Positions 8,210 to 14,966 of a DNA stretch of 23,950 bases are shown one piece after another. The notes under the pieces were generated by a model. The model worked only from the letters and a program-made list of their open reading frames with translations. It was not told where the DNA came from and searched no databases. Position 1 is the first letter of the stretch. The number at the start of each line of letters is the position of its first letter. Source of the stretch: Chloroflexia bacterium (GTDB taxonomy: Bacteria > Chloroflexota > Chloroflexia > Thermomicrobiales > UBA6265); the NCBI GenBank assembly GCA_013698305.1, contig JACCVC010000075.1, forward strand, positions 1 through 23,950. The letters run 5' to 3'. The translations under genes were made by a program, and so were the position numbers.

Positions 8210-9097
8210 CTATCCCTGTAGTGCGGCGGCGCGGTTCGCCCTGGTGTTGGATGGGGTGATGATCCAGATGGCATTGAATGGATCGGCGAAGCTCAATACT
8301 CCGGCATCGCTGTCGAGCAGGGTGTATCCGTTCATCAGGATCCTGCCCTTGATCGTGGCAAGCTGGTCCGGCGACGCGGTTGTCCGGATCTGGATCGGAT
8401 TGGTTCCGTATGGCAAAGGCATCCCGCGGGACGTTCGCTGCAACGTCACCCGCAAGGGACCATTCTCCAGGAAGACGTAATCGGCCTCGATCGCGGCAAG
8501 CTGCGCCTGAATCGGGCGATACTCCTCCTCGATCACTTCCAGCTCGCCGTGTTCGTCCCGGTGCGCTCGCGCCACGACCCGCAACTCGAGCATCTCGGCA
8601 TAGAACTGCTCTGCCGGGGCCAGGTTGTGGGTGGCGATCGTCGGCGCGGAATCGAGCCGGTCGATCAGCGACTCCGGACGGTCCAGCGCCAGGTTACGCG
8701 ATGTCTCCTGGCCCGCGACCATCCCGCCGCGTTCGAGCCAGGGCTTGGGCTCGTGACTCCCGATCATCGGCATGCTGGTCTCGACCCAAGGTTGGTCGCG
8801 ACGGATTGCGCCGATGATCAGGCTGGCATCGGCCCGATCCAGCCGTACCCGGCGACCGTCGTGCAACACCACGCGAAGCTCGGGATAGGGCTCGCCGAAC
8901 TCCGCCAGCCACCGATAGATCGTTTCGACCACGGCCAACGAATGGGCAGCAACGGTGAGATCCATGTACCGGTCGTCGAAGCCGAGCCCGTGAGAGTTGC
9001 GCATGATGAGCACCTGGGCGTCCGGCACGGAGCTCACCACGGTGTTGGCGTCATCAGCCAGGGATTCCGGCGCCTCTAGCAAGAACCGGTAGGCCAT
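8210..9097 (-). CDS. VOC (glyoxalase-fold) domain protein with unassigned N-terminal half
   Basis: A 295-aa cytosolic protein. The C-terminal half (about 150-285) looks like a vicinal-oxygen-chelate module: HNLAPAEQFYAEMLELRVVAR at the start, VFLENGPLRVTLQR in the middle, and GYTLLDSDAGVLSFADPFNAIWIITP at the end, where the last is the typical closing 'F.DPdGn' strand. The N-terminal half (1-140) carries no domain I recognise. It may be a degenerate VOC repeat or a novel domain. The start ATG 9097 has AGGAGA nine bases upstream. The gene forms an operon with the DinB-like gene four bases downstream. VOC enzymes have very varied substrates, so no reaction is assigned. Confidence 0.65.
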   Translation of the reverse strand: MAYRFLLEAPESLADDANTVVSSVPDAQVLIMRNSHGLGFDDRYMDLTVAAHSLAVVETIYRWLAEFGEPYPELRVVLHDGRRVRLDRADASLIIGAIRRDQPWVETSMPMIGSHEPKPWLERGGMVAGQETSRNLALDRPESLIDRLDSAPTIATHNLAPAEQFYAEMLELRVVARAHRDEHGELEVIEEEYRPIQAQLAAIEADYVFLENGPLRVTLQRTSRGMPLPYGTNPIQIRTTASPDQLATIKGRILMNGYTLLDSDAGVLSFADPFNAIWIITPSNTRANRAAALQG

Positions 9098-9306
9098 CGT
9101 CTGTCTCTCCTGTCATCGGGGTGGCGCGATTGTCCAAGGCAAGGGCCGGCATTATGCCGGTCCGGTCCTGTTGATTGTACCAATCCACGACCGCGCCATT
9201 GACACAACCTGCCCCGTTCAGGGGGCAATATCAACATCCGGGTGTCCGTTCAGTGGTGACGATCCGGCAAGTCGTGCTAGCATCTGCCCCGGTTGTCTGT
9301 AACAGC

Positions 9307-9387
9307 GCGACCATCCCCCTGGCGCCATGGCTGGAGGCTACGGGGGAGCATTCACCCACGCGATACCCATGCATCATGGGAGGTCGC
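9307..9387 (+). ncRNA. Possible structured leader (three-way junction) of the NlpC/P60 gene
   Basis: Nested pairings are visible: GCGACC/GGTCGC (9307-9312 with 9382-9387) encloses CCCCC/GGGGG (9315-9319 with 9342-9346) and CCCAT/ATGGG (9366-9370 with 9376-9380). It lies in a gene-free 417-bp leader (9098-9514). NlpC/P60 genes are common targets of the c-di-AMP (ydaO) riboswitch. GGGGGAGC and CCGAACC are weakly reminiscent of it, but the GGUGAAUCC and CAGCUAACC blocks I would expect are missing. Treat it as an unidentified leader structure. Confidence 0.28.
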
Positions 9388-9514
9388 CACACCGAACCGC
9401 GGAAAGGAGACATCACCGTACGCCTGATCGTTCGGCTCCGGATGATCAACGTCCGTTTGCGGCCCGTGCATCACACGGACCGCGATCCTTGAGAGGGAAG
9501 GGTCTTTCCACACC

Positions 9515-10165
9515 ATGTCCATTATCACGCAACCGTCCAACCAGACGGCCCGCGAAGCGTGCGCCCCGCGCGCCTCGTCATCGATCAACTCCAATCGCCG
9601 ACCCAACCGCATGAGCCACCTGGCTCGCCTCACCGTCATCGCCGTCGCCCTGCTGGGTATGGTCGGCATGACGATACCCGCCTCCGCGCAGCAGTTCCCG
9701 AGCGATTCCATGACCGGCACGCTGGTGAACTCACTCCAGACGACAGCGGCCGCGCAACCGGCTCCGGCGAATTCCGCGCCGGTCCAGACCGGCACCGGCC
9801 AGATGATCGTCAATTTTGCGATGCAATATCTCGGCTCGCCTTACGTCTGGGCGGGCAATGGTCCTGGCGGTTTCGACTGCTCCGGATTCACCCAGTTCGT
9901 GATCGCGAACACGGTCGGCATCGACATCGGGCAAGGCGTTCCGGGGCAGACCGGCTACGGCGCGTGGGTCGATTGGGAATCGTGGGCGCCAGGCGACCTG
10001 GTGTTCTTCGCCAACACCTACGCGGCGGGACTCTCCCACGTCGGCATCTACATCGGCGATGGCCAATTCATCCATGCCGAGAACCAGTCGACCGGCGTGA
10101 CGATCTCAAGCGTCTACTCCGATTACTACAGCGGCCACTACTACGGCGCCTACCGCATCGGCTAG
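9515..10165 (+). CDS. Secreted NlpC/P60 family cell-wall peptidase
   Basis: A 216-aa (from ATG 9515) exported cysteine peptidase that probably cleaves peptidoglycan stem peptides. After a long basic N-terminus there is a Sec signal peptide (MSHLARL plus a hydrophobic run ending ASA, cleavage near residue 58), then a short Pro/Ala-rich linker. The NlpC/P60 domain runs from about 95 to 216 with the catalytic triad visible: Cys122 in FDCSGF, His175 in LSHVGIYIGDG and His187 in FIHAEN. PGDLVFF is also typical. The start is uncertain: ATG 9611 (MSHLARL) would give a normal-length signal peptide, but neither ATG has a clear Shine-Dalgarno. The upstream 417 bp may hold a structured leader. Confidence 0.9.
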   Translation: MSIITQPSNQTAREACAPRASSSINSNRRPNRMSHLARLTVIAVALLGMVGMTIPASAQQFPSDSMTGTLVNSLQTTAAAQPAPANSAPVQTGTGQMIVNFAMQYLGSPYVWAGNGPGGFDCSGFTQFVIANTVGIDIGQGVPGQTGYGAWVDWESWAPGDLVFFANTYAAGLSHVGIYIGDGQFIHAENQSTGVTISSVYSDYYSGHYYGAYRIG

Positions 10166-10187
10166 AGGCGGCGAAGAACACGAACCA

Positions 10188-10235
10188 CGTAGGGATCGAC
10201 AGACCTCGGGCACAAGACCCGAGTTCTGTCGATCC
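10188..10235 (-). repeat. CTACG-type palindromic repeat, copy 4
   Basis: CGTAGG precedes a two-part stem: GGATCGACAG with CTGTCGATCC (10193-10202, 10226-10235) and CTCGGG with CCCGAG (10205-10210, 10218-10223). The loop contains ACAAG. It lies just downstream of the NlpC/P60 stop codon. Confidence 0.65.
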
Positions 10236-10242
10236 GAGCCGC

Positions 10243-10268
10243 GGGAGGACACGAGGTCCTCCCCTAGG
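10243..10268 (+). repeat. CTACG-type palindromic repeat, copy 5
   Basis: Stem GGGAGGAC (10243-10250), loop ACGAG, return stem GTCCTCCC (10256-10263), then CTAGG, a one-base variant of CTACG. The stem is identical to that of copy 7 at 13474, which lies between GNAT genes. Confidence 0.7.
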
Positions 10269-10290
10269 TGTCGGTTTGCATCGCTCCCAA

Positions 10291-10329
10291 TGAAAACACC
10301 CCTGACGCCTGCCCGGCGTCAGGGGTGTT
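10291..10329 (-). terminator. Strong hairpin, terminator-like on the minus strand
   Basis: A perfect 15-bp stem AACACCCCTGACGCC / GGCGTCAGGGGTGTT (10295-10309 with 10315-10329), five-base loop. On the minus strand it runs into TTTTCA, fitting a terminator for leftward transcription from the GNAT operon side. On the plus strand only TT follows, so it may also weakly end NlpC/P60 transcripts before the selenoprotein gene. Confidence 0.65.
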
Positions 10330-10394
10330 GCTACTGGAATCAAACTTGCGAGAATGAAGACTGTCGATACACGCATGATCGCTGGTGCGCAGGT

Positions 10395-10411
10395 ATCGCG
10401 TAATCCGCGAT
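10395..10411 (+). promoter_or_regulatory. Small hairpin in the leader of the selenoprotein gene
   Basis: ATCGCG (10395-10400) pairs with CGCGAT (10406-10411) across TAATC, ending eight bases before the AAGGGA ribosome site. It might affect translation initiation, or be chance. I see no clear -35/-10 pair in the roughly 100 bp upstream. Confidence 0.25.
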
Positions 10412-10430
10412 CGACAAGAAGGGACCAATA

Positions 10431-10691
10431 ATGGCCAGCACCAAGACGACATCAACCATGCGGATCGAGTTCTGCACATCCTGAGGATATGACAAGCGCG
10501 CCGCCAGTTTGGCGGAGCATATCCTCCACGACCGTCCTGATGACGTCGCCGGTGGCGTCACCCTCGTTCCCAGCAGCGGCGGGGTCTTCGAGGTCACGTA
10601 CAACGATGCGCTGATCTACTCCAAGAAGGCGGAAGGCCGATTCCCCGACCACGCCGAGATCGACGCGCTCCTGAACAGCCAGACGCTGTAG
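10431..10691 (+). CDS. SelW/Rdx-family selenoprotein (in-frame TGA as selenocysteine, C-x-x-U)
   Basis: An 86-aa protein of the Rdx (SelT/W/H) thioredoxin-like redox family. The frame ATG 10431 to TAG 10689-10691 contains a single TGA at 10482-10484, codon 18. Read as Sec it gives MRIEFCTSUGYDKRAASLA, placing Sec at the second position of the family's C-x-x-C/U active site (Cys15). Family hallmarks continue on both sides of the TGA: RAASLAEHIL, then VTLVPSSGGVFEVTYND, YSKKAEGRFPD and EIDALL. The start is supported by AAGGGA six bases upstream; the in-frame ATG at 10458 has no Shine-Dalgarno. Gene callers would report only a 60-aa truncated product from TTG 10509. A SECIS-like hairpin begins right after the TGA. 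Likely role: thiol redox chemistry; the exact partner is unknown. A Cys-to-stop mutation or sequencing error is the alternative. Confidence 0.88.
10482..10524 (+). promoter_or_regulatory. Bacterial SECIS-like element with Sec UGA codon
   Basis: Starting directly after TGA (10482-10484), GGATATG (10485-10491) pairs perfectly with CATATCC (10518-10524). Inside it CCGCC (10501-10505) pairs with GGCGG (10511-10515), closing a small AGTTT apical loop with G at its second position. The apical loop begins 21 nt after the TGA. This fits the known bacterial SECIS pattern: a short stem, a small loop with G among its first two bases, and a loop roughly 16-37 nt past the UGA. SelB would bind it to deliver Sec-tRNA. 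Confidence 0.78.
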
Positions 10692-10708
10692 AGCAAGGGA
10701 CGACTGAG

Positions 10709-10740
10709 CGGCGGCAGGGGTCGAAATCCCTGCCGCCGTT
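10709..10740 (+). terminator. Terminator-like hairpin after the selenoprotein gene
   Basis: An 11-bp stem CGGCGGCAGGG / CCCTGCCGCCG (10709-10719 with 10728-10738), eight-base loop, followed only by TT. It lies 17 bp past the selenoprotein stop, so it is a likely 3' end for that transcript. Confidence 0.6.
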
Positions 10741-10885
10741 CCCCGCTGCAATCCTGTAGACCCGGCTCAGAGCCTGTCGAATGTGTGACCGGGTTCCTTG
10801 ATGTGCCCACGGCGATCCACTACTCGGACCGGACGACCTTTCACCCAGGGGTTCACGTTCACCATACCGAACCCATTCGTGTCGA

Positions 10886-10913
10886 CCTCGGCCACTTTCC
10901 GGCCGAGGCTACC
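10886..10913 (+). repeat. Variant palindromic repeat at the 3' end of the last GNAT gene
   Basis: CCTCGGCC (10886-10893) pairs with GGCCGAGG (10901-10908) across ACTTTCC, then CTACC. Downstream, ACCTACG supplies the TAG stop of the GNAT gene at 10930-10932. It resembles the CTACG-type repeats but has a different loop. Confidence 0.45.
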
Positions 10914-10929
10914 TATGGTTCGAGGCCAC

Positions 10930-12144
10930 CTACGTCCTTGGCATCGCCCGCCACTCATCGGCGAGGTAGTCGAATACGGCCATGTTGTCGAACGTGCCCT
11001 TGTTCGTGTAGAGCCAGTTGATGCGACCGGCCTCTCGGTACCCCTGCTTCCGCAGCGCCGCCGCCGAGCGGGTGTTCGGGAACAGGACCCACGACGTGAC
11101 CATGTGCAGGTCCAGCCGGTTGAAGGCGTAGTCGAGCGCGAGGTGCTTGGCCTCGGTACCGTAGCCCTGACCCCGAAACTTCGGCAGGAACAGGCTCTCG
11201 GTCTCGCCGCGCCGGTCGAGGTAGTGCATGTCCAACATGCCATTGCCACCGACCAGCTCATCGGTCTCGCGATCGACAACGGCGAACCGGATCCAGTCGG
11301 GGCGATCCTCCTTTTGCTGCTTCTCAAACATGTGCCACTTGCCGAGCTTGTTGTCCATGTAGCGGCCAACGTTGAATGTGGACAGCTCCTCTCGCCGCGA
11401 CCAGATCGAGAATTGCTCGGCGTCCTGTTTTGTGAATGGGCGCAGGTAGACCCGCTCGCCGACCATGATCGCGTTCTTCGGCGCGTCGCCGTTCAGCGCT
11501 ACCGGCGCGGGAATGGGACGTGGCTCGCCTGTTCCAACTCGCGGCAACTCGACCTCGTTGGGGTCGCCGAGCGTCTTCACCCAGGCCGGGTTCAGGTACT
11601 CCAGCACCGCGGCGTCGACCCGCTGGCCGTTTCGCAAGAAGTGCTCGCGGAACCGCGCGGTCTCCCGCATGCCGTTGTCCCGCGCGCTGTTCAGCAGCGC
11701 CGCGTCGTTGGCCGGCACGACGAGGTGCAGGTTCGGACGATGCTGCTCGACCACCGACCAGGGGATGATCAGGCGCAGCGCCTCGGCTTTCCACCGGTCG
11801 GACCTGACGCCGAAGATCGGGTCGACGAACAGGTCGAGCCAGCGACCGCCCAGCGGCGTCTTGCTGATCTTTGCCAGCCCGACCACGCGCTCGTCGCTCT
11901 TGCGGCGAATGCCGAGGTACTGCTTGCCCTCGCCCTTGAGCATGTCGCCAGTGATCCACTCCTCGGTGATCTCGGGCGAGAGCGGGAAGATCGAATCGCG
12001 GATCGACATCGACCACTTCGCGTCGTCCTTCTCCAGCGGACGCAAGTAGATCTCCTCGCCGACGAGGTAGGTCTGTCCCTCCCAGGTTAGCTTGAACTCC
12101 TTGTCGTCGGTGTCGGTTTTCGGTTTCGTTTCAGTCTGTGCCAT
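10930..12144 (-). CDS. Double-GNAT acetyltransferase-like protein, paralog C
   Basis: A 404-aa protein made of two GNAT modules of the RimJ/RimL type. The N-terminal module (about 18-205) opens with GQTYLVGEEIYLRPLEKDDA and the C-terminal one (about 225-404) with NAIMVGERVYLRPFTKQDA. Only the C-terminal module shows a good acetyl-CoA loop, KFRGQGYGTEAKHLALDYAF, followed by NTRSAAALRKQGYREAG. The N-terminal one is degenerate there and may be structural or regulatory. It ends WRAMPRT. ATG 12144 has AGGAG six bases upstream and overlaps the preceding paralog by 14 bp. The substrate is unknown; small-molecule or protein N-acetylation are both possible. Confidence 0.82.
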   Translation of the reverse strand: MAQTETKPKTDTDDKEFKLTWEGQTYLVGEEIYLRPLEKDDAKWSMSIRDSIFPLSPEITEEWITGDMLKGEGKQYLGIRRKSDERVVGLAKISKTPLGGRWLDLFVDPIFGVRSDRWKAEALRLIIPWSVVEQHRPNLHLVVPANDAALLNSARDNGMRETARFREHFLRNGQRVDAAVLEYLNPAWVKTLGDPNEVELPRVGTGEPRPIPAPVALNGDAPKNAIMVGERVYLRPFTKQDAEQFSIWSRREELSTFNVGRYMDNKLGKWHMFEKQQKEDRPDWIRFAVVDRETDELVGGNGMLDMHYLDRRGETESLFLPKFRGQGYGTEAKHLALDYAFNRLDLHMVTSWVLFPNTRSAAALRKQGYREAGRINWLYTNKGTFDNMAVFDYLADEWRAMPRT

Positions 12145-13441
12145 GATCGGCTCCTTTCTTGAGATTTGCCGCCTTCGGCGGCCGGGCAGACCCCGTGTCT
12201 GCCCCTACGTATTCGTCGCCGTCATGGCGAGGCATCGCCCGCCAGTCGGACGCCAGCAGGTCGAACGCCACGAAGTTGACGAAGTTCCCGTCCCGGAACT
12301 CGACCCAATGCTCCCGGCCCGTCTCGCGATACCCCTGTTTGCGCAACGCGGCGGCGGATCGCGGATTCTCGAACATTACCCAGGATTGCAGCGAGTGGAA
12401 CCCGAGCGTGTTGAACATGTAGTCGAACAGCAGGTGCTTGGCTTCGGTGCCATAGCCCGCCTCGCGGTAGGCCGGGTTCAGCATCATGCTGGCCGACTCC
12501 CCGAATCGATGTTTGTAGTCAACATCCATCACGCCGACCAGGCCGATGAACTCGTCGGTTTCGCGCAGGCAGACCGCGAAGTCGACCGTCTCCGGCGGGA
12601 TGTCCTTCTGGAAGTCGTTAAACCACTTCTGGACATTCTCGATGCCCGACGGGTACCTACCGTTGTCCCAACTGGCGTCGATCTCGCGGGTCGACCAATG
12701 CGCCACCGCTTCGGTATCCGACTTCTGCGGCGGTCGCAAGTAGACACGCGGCCCGATCCGGATCGCGTTGACGGGCGGATCTCCGTCCGGCATGACCGGC
12801 GCGGTGACTGGTCGGGCGATGCCTGTCCCGGTTCGTCGAATCTCGACCTTGGCGGGGTCGCTTAGCCGCTCGATCCACTGCGAATCGAGGTACTCGTACC
12901 AGAGTTCATCGCCGCGCCCGCCGCCTGGCATCGCCAGCTTCTCGCGGAACCGGATTGTCTGCCGCGCCCCGATCGACTCCAGCGCGTCAATCACGATCGT
13001 CTCGTGCGCCGGAACCGTCACGATGGCCTTGGGCCGCTGCTGGTCGTCCACGACCCAGGGCAGCACGAGCGTGAGCGCCTCCGCCTTCCAGCGCAGCGCC
13101 TGCTCGCCGTAGAGTGGATCGACGAACGGCATCGCCCAATGCGTCGGAAAGTACTGGTATGCGGTCTCGACCGAGCCCACCGGGCGGTCGTCACGCTTAC
13201 GCACGATCAGGTGCGTGGTGGCCTTGTACGGATTGCTGCCGCCCTTGAAATCATCATCGATCCAGCTTCGCACCCGTTCCGGCGCCTGCGGGAAATCTGT
13301 GTCCCGCCAGGCGCTGGCATACTCGGCGTCGGCATGGACCAGCGGCCGCAGGTAGATCTCCTCGCCGACGAGGTAGGTCTGGCCGTCGCTCGTCAGCAGC
13401 TCCGGATTCGTCTTCGTCCGGACTTCTTCGGATGTCGTCAT
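12131..13441 (-). CDS. Double-GNAT acetyltransferase-like protein, paralog B with repeat-derived tail
   Basis: A 436-aa middle paralog with the same two-module design: GQTYLVGEEIYLRPLVHADA near the N-terminus and NAIRIGPRVYLRPPQKSDT near residue 215. The acetyl-CoA loop is AYREAGYGTEAKHLLFDYMF, so the usual R/Q-x-x-G-x-G/A form is slightly altered but still recognisable. Where its sisters end just after WRAMPR, this protein runs on for about 31 residues. Part of that tail (YVGADTGSARP) is the translation of a CTACG-type palindromic repeat at 12184-12209. The tail's last codons contain the ribosome site of paralog C. ATG 13441 follows GGGAG. Function is as uncertain as for paralog C. Confidence 0.82.
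   Translation of the reverse strand: MTTSEEVRTKTNPELLTSDGQTYLVGEEIYLRPLVHADAEYASAWRDTDFPQAPERVRSWIDDDFKGGSNPYKATTHLIVRKRDDRPVGSVETAYQYFPTHWAMPFVDPLYGEQALRWKAEALTLVLPWVVDDQQRPKAIVTVPAHETIVIDALESIGARQTIRFREKLAMPGGGRGDELWYEYLDSQWIERLSDPAKVEIRRTGTGIARPVTAPVMPDGDPPVNAIRIGPRVYLRPPQKSDTEAVAHWSTREIDASWDNGRYPSGIENVQKWFNDFQKDIPPETVDFAVCLRETDEFIGLVGVMDVDYKHRFGESASMMLNPAYREAGYGTEAKHLLFDYMFNTLGFHSLQSWVMFENPRSAAALRKQGYRETGREHWVEFRDGNFVNFVAFDLLASDWRAMPRHDGDEYVGADTGSARPPKAANLKKGADHGTD
12184..12209 (+). repeat. CTACG-type palindromic repeat, copy 6 (inside a coding region)
   Basis: Stem GGGCAGAC (12184-12191), loop CCCGT, return stem GTCTGCCC (12197-12204), then CTACG. It is embedded in the 3' end of GNAT paralog B and translated in frame as its C-terminal tail. 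Confidence 0.75.
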
Positions 13442-13473
13442 TGCTCTCCCTCATCTTCTTCGGCACGGTCTGC

Positions 13474-13499
13474 GGGAGGACACAAGGTCCTCCCCTACG
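13474..13499 (+). repeat. CTACG-type palindromic repeat, copy 7
   Basis: Stem GGGAGGAC (13474-13481), loop ACAAG, return stem GTCCTCCC (13487-13494), then CTACG. It fills the gap between GNAT paralogs A and B. CTA at 13495-13497 is the TAG stop of paralog A on the minus strand. Confidence 0.75.
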
Positions 13500-14730
13500 A
13501 GGATTCTGTATCGACACGGCGGGGCATGGCTCGCCACTCCTCCCCCAGCAGGTCAAACGTCACCACGTTTGTAAATGCCCCATCCCGTGGGATATCCCAA
13601 TGGCTCCTGCCCGCCTCACGGTATCCCTGCTTGCGCAGCGCGGCGGCGGAGCGAGTGTTCTCGAACAGCACCCACGATTGCAGCGCGTGCAGTCCGAGCG
13701 TGTTGAAGGCGTAGTCGAACAGCAGGTGCTTGGCCTCGGAGCCGTACCCATTGCCGCGATACGACGGGTTGACCAGCTCGCTCTCGGACTCGCCAAATCG
13801 GTGGGTATAATCGATGTCATCGATCCCGACAAAGCCGATCGCCTCGTCGTTGTCGCGCAGGCAGACCGCGAAGCGAACCCACTCCTGTGGCGATTCCTTC
13901 TGCAGCTTTTCCATCTCATGCCACCACGCCCTGCCACTCACAACGCCCCGGCCATTCCCCCAATTGGCATCGCTCTCGCGCATGCTCCAATGCGCGGCGT
14001 GAACCGCATCATCCTCCTGAATCGGGCGCAGGTAGACCCACGGCCCGACCCGAACGGCGTTTGCGGGTGGATCATCCTTCAGGGCAACAGGCGCGGTGAC
14101 GGGACGAGGCTGGCCGGTGCCGGATCGTGGCAGCTCCCGCTCGGCGGGGTCGCCAAGCCGCTCCATCCAGTCGCCGTTCAGGTACTCGTACATCAGCCCA
14201 TCGACGCGCTTGCCGTTGCGGCTGTACATCTCCCGAAACCGCATGCACTCCCGCGCACCGATCTTTTCCAGCCGCGCGATCGTCGCCGTTTCATCAGCCA
14301 GGGGCGCGAACTGGACGATCGGTCGTTGCCACTCGTCGACCACGAGCTGCATCACCATGACCGCGGCTTCGCCCCTCCAGCGATCGCCGGCCTCGCCGAA
14401 GATGGGGTCGGTGGCGGCTTCGACGTAGTAACTAGGGAACCAGCTGGTGTGGATCAACACCGAGCCGACCGGCCGGTCGTCGCCCTTGCGCACGATCAGC
14501 AGATGAACCCGGTTCTTGCCGGAACTGTCGCCGGCTTTCCCCTCATCCAGCTTGCCTCGAACACGATCCGGCGACATTGGGAATCGGCTGAATCGCCAGG
14601 ATTGCGAGAATTCGGCGTCGGCGGGCGCGAACGGGCGAAGATAGACCTCGTCGCCGACCAGATACGTTTGCCCCTCTCCGGAAACCAGAAGCGGATTGCT
14701 TTCGCCGCGCGCGGCGTGAGTCACAGGCAT
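13495..14730 (-). CDS. Double-GNAT acetyltransferase-like protein, paralog A (operon-first)
   Basis: A 411-aa first gene of the three-gene GNAT operon. Both modules begin with the shared phrase seen in its sisters: GQTYLVGDEVYLRPFAPADA at about 19-38 and NAVRVGPWVYLRPIQEDDA in the middle. The C-terminal acetyl-CoA loop is SYRGNGYGSEAKHLLFDYAF, the best match of the three to the classic Q/R-x-x-G-x-G/A motif. It ends WRAMPRRVDTESS, with the TAG supplied by the adjacent palindromic repeat. ATG 14730 is preceded by GAGGTG at five bases. The three paralogs are strongly similar along their whole length, so the operon grew by tandem duplication of a two-domain gene. Confidence 0.83.
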   Translation of the reverse strand: MPVTHAARGESNPLLVSGEGQTYLVGDEVYLRPFAPADAEFSQSWRFSRFPMSPDRVRGKLDEGKAGDSSGKNRVHLLIVRKGDDRPVGSVLIHTSWFPSYYVEAATDPIFGEAGDRWRGEAAVMVMQLVVDEWQRPIVQFAPLADETATIARLEKIGARECMRFREMYSRNGKRVDGLMYEYLNGDWMERLGDPAERELPRSGTGQPRPVTAPVALKDDPPANAVRVGPWVYLRPIQEDDAVHAAHWSMRESDANWGNGRGVVSGRAWWHEMEKLQKESPQEWVRFAVCLRDNDEAIGFVGIDDIDYTHRFGESESELVNPSYRGNGYGSEAKHLLFDYAFNTLGLHALQSWVLFENTRSAAALRKQGYREAGRSHWDIPRDGAFTNVVTFDLLGEEWRAMPRRVDTESS

Positions 14731-14908
14731 GGTGTCACCTCACGGTGGACAGGGCGGGACGGCACGGCGACCGCGGCTCCAGACCGCACGGATGCAGCAA
14801 GGGCACGGCATAACGCACGATGGCGTTCCCACGTCTTCAATTCGATGTTGGGGATGTGTTGGTTGAAGGTCAGGCGATCACAGAACCGGGTGGCCCCGTC
14901 ACCTGAAG

Positions 14909-14930
14909 CATCATCCGAGGATGGATGATG
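14909..14930 (-). promoter_or_regulatory. Hairpin directly after the candidate leader ORF
   Basis: CATCATCC (14909-14916) pairs perfectly with GGATGATG (14923-14930) across six bases, immediately beyond the stop codon of the 11-codon ORF. It could be an attenuator-type structure in the GNAT operon leader. No T-run follows, so it is not a typical terminator. Confidence 0.4.
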
Positions 14931-14966
14931 TCAGTTCTGCGCAAACCTGATTGAGAGTATCAGCAT
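14931..14966 (-). CDS. Candidate 11-aa leader peptide upstream of the GNAT operon
   Basis: ATG 14966 to TGA encodes MLILSIRFAQN. It is preceded by a perfect AGGAGGTG at six bases, as strong a ribosome site as any in the window. It lies 200 bp upstream of GNAT paralog A in the otherwise empty 14731-15199 stretch, with a hairpin at its stop codon. Such short, well-translated ORFs sometimes act as attenuation or stalling peptides. No longer gene in the region has comparable support. Confidence 0.4.
   Translation of the reverse strand: MLILSIRFAQN

Noticed and set aside
9307..9470. Firm assignment as a ydaO (c-di-AMP) riboswitch
   Set aside because: The conserved GGUGAAUCC and CAGCUAACC-type blocks are not visible, so only a generic structured-leader call was kept.
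10509..10691. 60-aa frame starting at TTG 10509
   Set aside because: It is the C-terminal part of the selenoprotein; the redox motif and the supported start lie upstream of the in-frame TGA.
10452..10751. 99-aa minus-strand frame over the selenoprotein gene
   Set aside because: No Shine-Dalgarno, no family match, and it opposes the Rdx coding sequence.
10798..12090. 430-aa plus-strand frame over GNAT paralog C
   Set aside because: It is the complementary shadow of a coding gene with GNAT motifs and a Shine-Dalgarno; its own translation has no recognisable domain.
13432..14928. 498-aa plus-strand frame over GNAT paralog A
   Set aside because: Antisense shadow running over the gene and its leader; no start site or domain.
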